Assembly: GCA_035569235.1 (NCBI GenBank)
Contig: DATMND010000364.1
Location: 1-14,862, forward strand
Source of the DNA: JAMXLO01 sp035569235
GTDB lineage: Bacteria > Pseudomonadota > Alphaproteobacteria > Acetobacterales > Acetobacteraceae
Direction: 5' to 3'
Length of the DNA: 14,862 nucleotides
Shown: positions 12,778-14,862 of the stretch, piece by piece
Layout of the letters: every line of letters starts with the position of its first letter
Numbering within the stretch: position 1 is the stretch's first letter
Notes under the pieces: model-generated
The model's input: only the letters and a program-made list of their open reading frames with translations
Databases searched by the model: none
Told to the model about the DNA's origin: nothing
Position numbers and translations under genes: made by a program

Positions 12778-13605
12778 GTGACGCAAACCAAAAACGGATC
12801 GAACACGGAAGCCCCTGGCGCGCGCTTCAGCGAAGGCTACGTTGCGGCGGACGGATTCCGCATCCGCTTCATGGAAGCGGGGCATGGAACGCCACTCGTA
12901 CACTTGCATGGCGCCGGCGGCATGCGCCTGTCGCGCGGGCACGACCTGCTGAGCCAACACTACCGGGTGATCGCCTTCGAGATGCCTGGGTTCGGCAAAT
13001 CCCCCGAAAACTCCCGGACCAGGACAATGGGCGAACTGGCCGCCACGATGGCAGCGGCGGTCACGGCACTCGACATCGACACATTCAACCTGATGGGGAC
13101 ATCGTTCGGCGGCAAGGTGGCATTGTGGCTGGCCATGCAGCAGCAGGAACGGGTGCAGGCCCTCGTCCTCGAAGCACCGGCGGCGATCCGCCCTGCCGGG
13201 ACAGTACCGCCGTCGGGCTCGCCGGAAGAGATGGCGCGCCGGCTCTATGCGCATCCTGAACGCCTTGGCCCCTTGCCCGCAGTGGATCCAGCGGTCCAGG
13301 CCCAGACCCTCGCGTTGGTCGGGCGTCTGCGCGGACCCGACCGCGACGCGGAACTTGAAACGCGGATGCGCAACCTTACGACGCCGACCTTGGTGCTGTT
13401 CGGCACGCTCGACAGCGTGATCCCGCCGGACATGGGCCGACTCTACAAGACGCTGATTCCGAACTGCCACCTGGTCTTCGTCTATGACGCGGGGCATGCC
13501 ATCAGCACCGAACGACCCGAAGCATTTGCCGAGGTGACGGCCGATTTCCTGGAACGCCGCGAGGCATTCGTCATCAGCCGCACCGAGACCGTCATCCATC
13601 CATAG
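12778..13605 (+). CDS. Alpha/beta-fold hydrolase
   Basis: The 275-residue cytoplasmic hydrolase has the full catalytic set: oxyanion region VHLHGAGG (residues 41-48), nucleophile elbow GTSFGG with S109, acid D212 in LFGTLDSVIP, and H240 in DAGHAIS. MPGFGKSP (69-76) is typical of C-C hydrolases and epoxide/haloalkane-type relatives, so the substrate cannot be named. The start is GTG 12778 with aagggg about six bases upstream; 17 bases separate it from the monooxygenase stop, so the two are likely one operon. A plausible division of labour is oxygenation followed by hydrolysis of the product. The gene ends seven bases from the convergent cyclase. Confidence 0.93.
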   Translation: MTQTKNGSNTEAPGARFSEGYVAADGFRIRFMEAGHGTPLVHLHGAGGMRLSRGHDLLSQHYRVIAFEMPGFGKSPENSRTRTMGELAATMAAAVTALDIDTFNLMGTSFGGKVALWLAMQQQERVQALVLEAPAAIRPAGTVPPSGSPEEMARRLYAHPERLGPLPAVDPAVQAQTLALVGRLRGPDRDAELETRMRNLTTPTLVLFGTLDSVIPPDMGRLYKTLIPNCHLVFVYDAGHAISTERPEAFAEVTADFLERREAFVISRTETVIHP

Positions 13606-13612
13606 CCCTGTG

Positions 13613-14323
13613 TCACTCCTTCCGTTGTGGACGGCCTGATCTTCTTGGCGCGCCTGACCTGACGCGAAAGCCGCGTACCGTTTCGTTCAAGTTCCTCAGA
13701 GACAGATCTCCGACATCCTCGAAGCACAGCCTTGGATCCCTAACCGAGGAAAAAACTGCATGCGAGACCAGGACGCCGCCGGGCTCGGCATGGGCTTCCA
13801 GACGGGCCGCGATATTTACGCTGTGTCCGTAGACGTCGTGTTGCGCCACGATCACGTCTCCGAGGTTAATGCCAACGCGAAACTCGAGGCGTCGGTCCCG
13901 CGATCGCCGGGCATTCCAGGCCCGAACGGCATCCTGGAATTCCACCGCAAACCATACGGCCCGTGTGGCGCTCCAGAACTCAGCCAGGAATCCGTCACCG
14001 GTGTTTTTTATTATCCTCGCGGAATGTCTGGCGATACAGGGCTCGATGATCGTCTGACGGATGGCCACGAGCCGAGCGTAGGTGCCAGCCTCGTTCGCGG
14101 CCATGTGGCGCGAGTACGCAACCACGTCGGCGACAAGGATGACGGCCAGGCGGGAGCCGGAAATGTCAGCCTTGGACCCTGTCTCGGCTTGGATCAGCCG
14201 TAGACTCGGCTGATGCCGGCTTGGTTTTGCGTTCTCCTGCGGAGGCGTCTCATCGCTATCCTCGGCAGGCACGCATCGCCCCGTAACACGCATGACACAT
14301 CTCTCAAAAGCCGGAGATGACAT
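13613..14323 (-). CDS. Class III adenylate/guanylate cyclase catalytic domain protein
   Basis: The protein has up to 236 residues, most of it one CHD cyclase domain: AVILVADVVAYSRHMAANEAGT (from residue 60), RIIKNTGDGFLAEF (103-116), then RVGINLGDVIVAQHDVYGHS (149-168) and VNIAARLE (169-176). Metal-binding D66 and D110, the base-contacting K106 and transition-state N170 and R174 are present. The second base-recognition position, often Asp in adenylate cyclases, is H167. Many rhizobial and related proteins of this type carry long TPR or TolB-like C-terminal domains; here the protein stops right after the cyclase domain, so it is either a stand-alone form or truncated. The start is uncertain: ATG 14323 and ATG 14293 both lack clear ribosome sites, and the first 55 residues are not conserved-looking. 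Confidence 0.88.
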   Translation of the reverse strand: MSSPAFERCVMRVTGRCVPAEDSDETPPQENAKPSRHQPSLRLIQAETGSKADISGSRLAVILVADVVAYSRHMAANEAGTYARLVAIRQTIIEPCIARHSARIIKNTGDGFLAEFWSATRAVWFAVEFQDAVRAWNARRSRDRRLEFRVGINLGDVIVAQHDVYGHSVNIAARLEAHAEPGGVLVSHAVFSSVRDPRLCFEDVGDLSLRNLNETVRGFRVRSGAPRRSGRPQRKE

Positions 14324-14340
14324 GGACGGAGTAAGGTATG

Positions 14341-14372
14341 AAAAAGGCCCCGTCCGACTTGTCGTGGGGCCT
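14341..14372 (-). terminator. Intrinsic terminator-like hairpin on the minus strand
   Basis: aggcccc (14345-14351) pairs with ggggcct (14366-14372), with an extra gac/gtc pairing in the loop. Read on the minus strand the stem is followed by five T. It would end transcription of the minus-strand oxidoreductase gene that stops at 14639. It lies only about 18 bases before the cyclase ATG used here, which leaves little room for a separate cyclase promoter between them. Confidence 0.6.
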
Positions 14373-14493
14373 GTGCAGGACTGATCTGGCCGTCAGTCAG
14401 CGTCCGCGCAGACTCCCCCCGTCGCCGCCAAACATGGGTCTGGCGGTGAGGCGGTGCGTTCGACCAGCGAGCCTGAGGGACCTGGACATGGTG

Positions 14494-14529
14494 TCCGCTT
14501 ACATATTCCTGGGTTCCGAGTAAAGCGGA
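14494..14529. repeat. Small unexplained hairpin in the intergenic region
   Basis: tccgcttac (14494-14502) pairs with gtaaagcgga (14520-14529) with one bulged base and a 17-base loop. No further function can be read from the 266 bases between the terminator and the next gene (14373-14638). They hold no protein pattern that I recognise. Confidence 0.35.
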
Positions 14530-14638
14530 TTCTAGGTGATCCCGTCAGATTTTGTGCCGGGCCGCAGAACTGTGACATCGTCGCAGAGTCTGCGAAATTC
14601 CGCAGCACATCTTCAAGGCTCAGAAACTTGGGGCGTGC

Positions 14639-14862
14639 TCAGTCGAATGCCCGCTTGATCCGCGCCCAGTCCTCGATCGCGCGTTCCTCGCCCGGCGTGA
14701 TCGGAATGACCAGCTGATTCCAACCCGCACTGCGCAGAGCCTCCACGCGCTGCTTCAGTTCCTGCTCGGTCGCGGTGAACGTGGTGCGGCGGATCAGCTC
14801 GCCCGTAACAAACTTCCGCTCCTCCGGTTTGACGAACACGAAGTGGCCGCGATGGTTCGTCA
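14639..14862 (-). CDS. LLM-class flavin-dependent oxidoreductase, C-terminal end (gene continues past window)
   Basis: The minus-strand frame is open to the window edge and encodes about 73 C-terminal residues: TNHRGHFVFVKPEERKFVTG, then TTFTATEQELKQRVEALRSA, and a closing QLVIPITPGEERAIEDWARI. This matches the tail of luciferase-like, F420/FMN-dependent oxidoreductases (methylenetetrahydromethanopterin-reductase-like), where the segment after the barrel carries a TPEEL-type helix and ends in EDWARV. The 5' part lies outside the window. It is a different member from the monooxygenase at 11681 and has the opposite orientation. A terminator-like hairpin lies about 270 bases downstream. Confidence 0.75.
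   Translation of the reverse strand, partial: TNHRGHFVFVKPEERKFVTGELIRRTTFTATEQELKQRVEALRSAGWNQLVIPITPGEERAIEDWARIKRAFD

Noticed and set aside
13760..14203. Plus-strand open frame of 147 codons opposite the cyclase
   Set aside because: It is antisense to conserved cyclase motifs and has no homology pattern of its own.

Overview
The window is a GC-rich stretch of chromosome, most likely from an alphaproteobacterium of the Acetobacteraceae/Rhodospirillales type. That placement is an inference from the dnaJ-dapB-metK-trmB order, the base composition and the kinds of intergenic palindromes; no rRNA or tRNA gene is present to confirm it. No CRISPR array and no tRNA were seen.

Region 1 (1-4311, plus strand) is a housekeeping block: the 3' part of dnaJ, a 390-base spacer filled with palindromic repeats and a DUF559 endonuclease remnant, then dapB (lysine/diaminopimelate synthesis), a small DUF7002-like gene that overlaps the dapB stop, metK (S-adenosylmethionine synthetase) and trmB (a SAM-dependent tRNA methyltransferase) overlapping metK. 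Region 2 (4298-5605, minus) is a membrane acyltransferase of the OafA/YrhL type, converging on trmB. Its reading frame carries a perfect 26-bp-arm palindromic repeat plus tandem 18- and 21-bp repeats, adding about 66 residues in frame. A sister copy of that palindrome lies between genes at 7763-7825.

Region 3 (5672-10573) looks like one redox/envelope module: a secreted fasciclin (FAS1) protein, a cytochrome b561-type membrane protein and a Tat-exported molybdopterin oxidoreductase on the plus strand, and an ECF sigma factor with its RskA-type membrane anti-sigma factor on the minus strand. An orphan branched-chain amino-acid-type binding protein sits between the two halves. The sigma factor keeps the CLKxL and LRxCL cysteines (C132, C182) that match the redox-sensitive pair of Mycobacterium tuberculosis SigK, whose regulon also includes fasciclin proteins. 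Similar CATCCGA-based candidate promoters lie before the sigma gene and before the fasciclin gene. The proposed logic is that envelope redox state is sensed through SigK/RskA and switches on the fasciclin, cytochrome b and molybdoenzyme genes.

Region 4 (10470-11680) has no intact gene: two decayed transposase fragments, several inverted repeats and another family of palindromic element. Region 5 (11681-14862) holds a flavin-dependent luciferase-like monooxygenase with a downstream alpha/beta hydrolase (a likely two-gene operon), a convergent single-domain class III nucleotide cyclase with a terminator-like hairpin just before its start, and the 3' end of a second luciferase-like oxidoreductase at the window edge.
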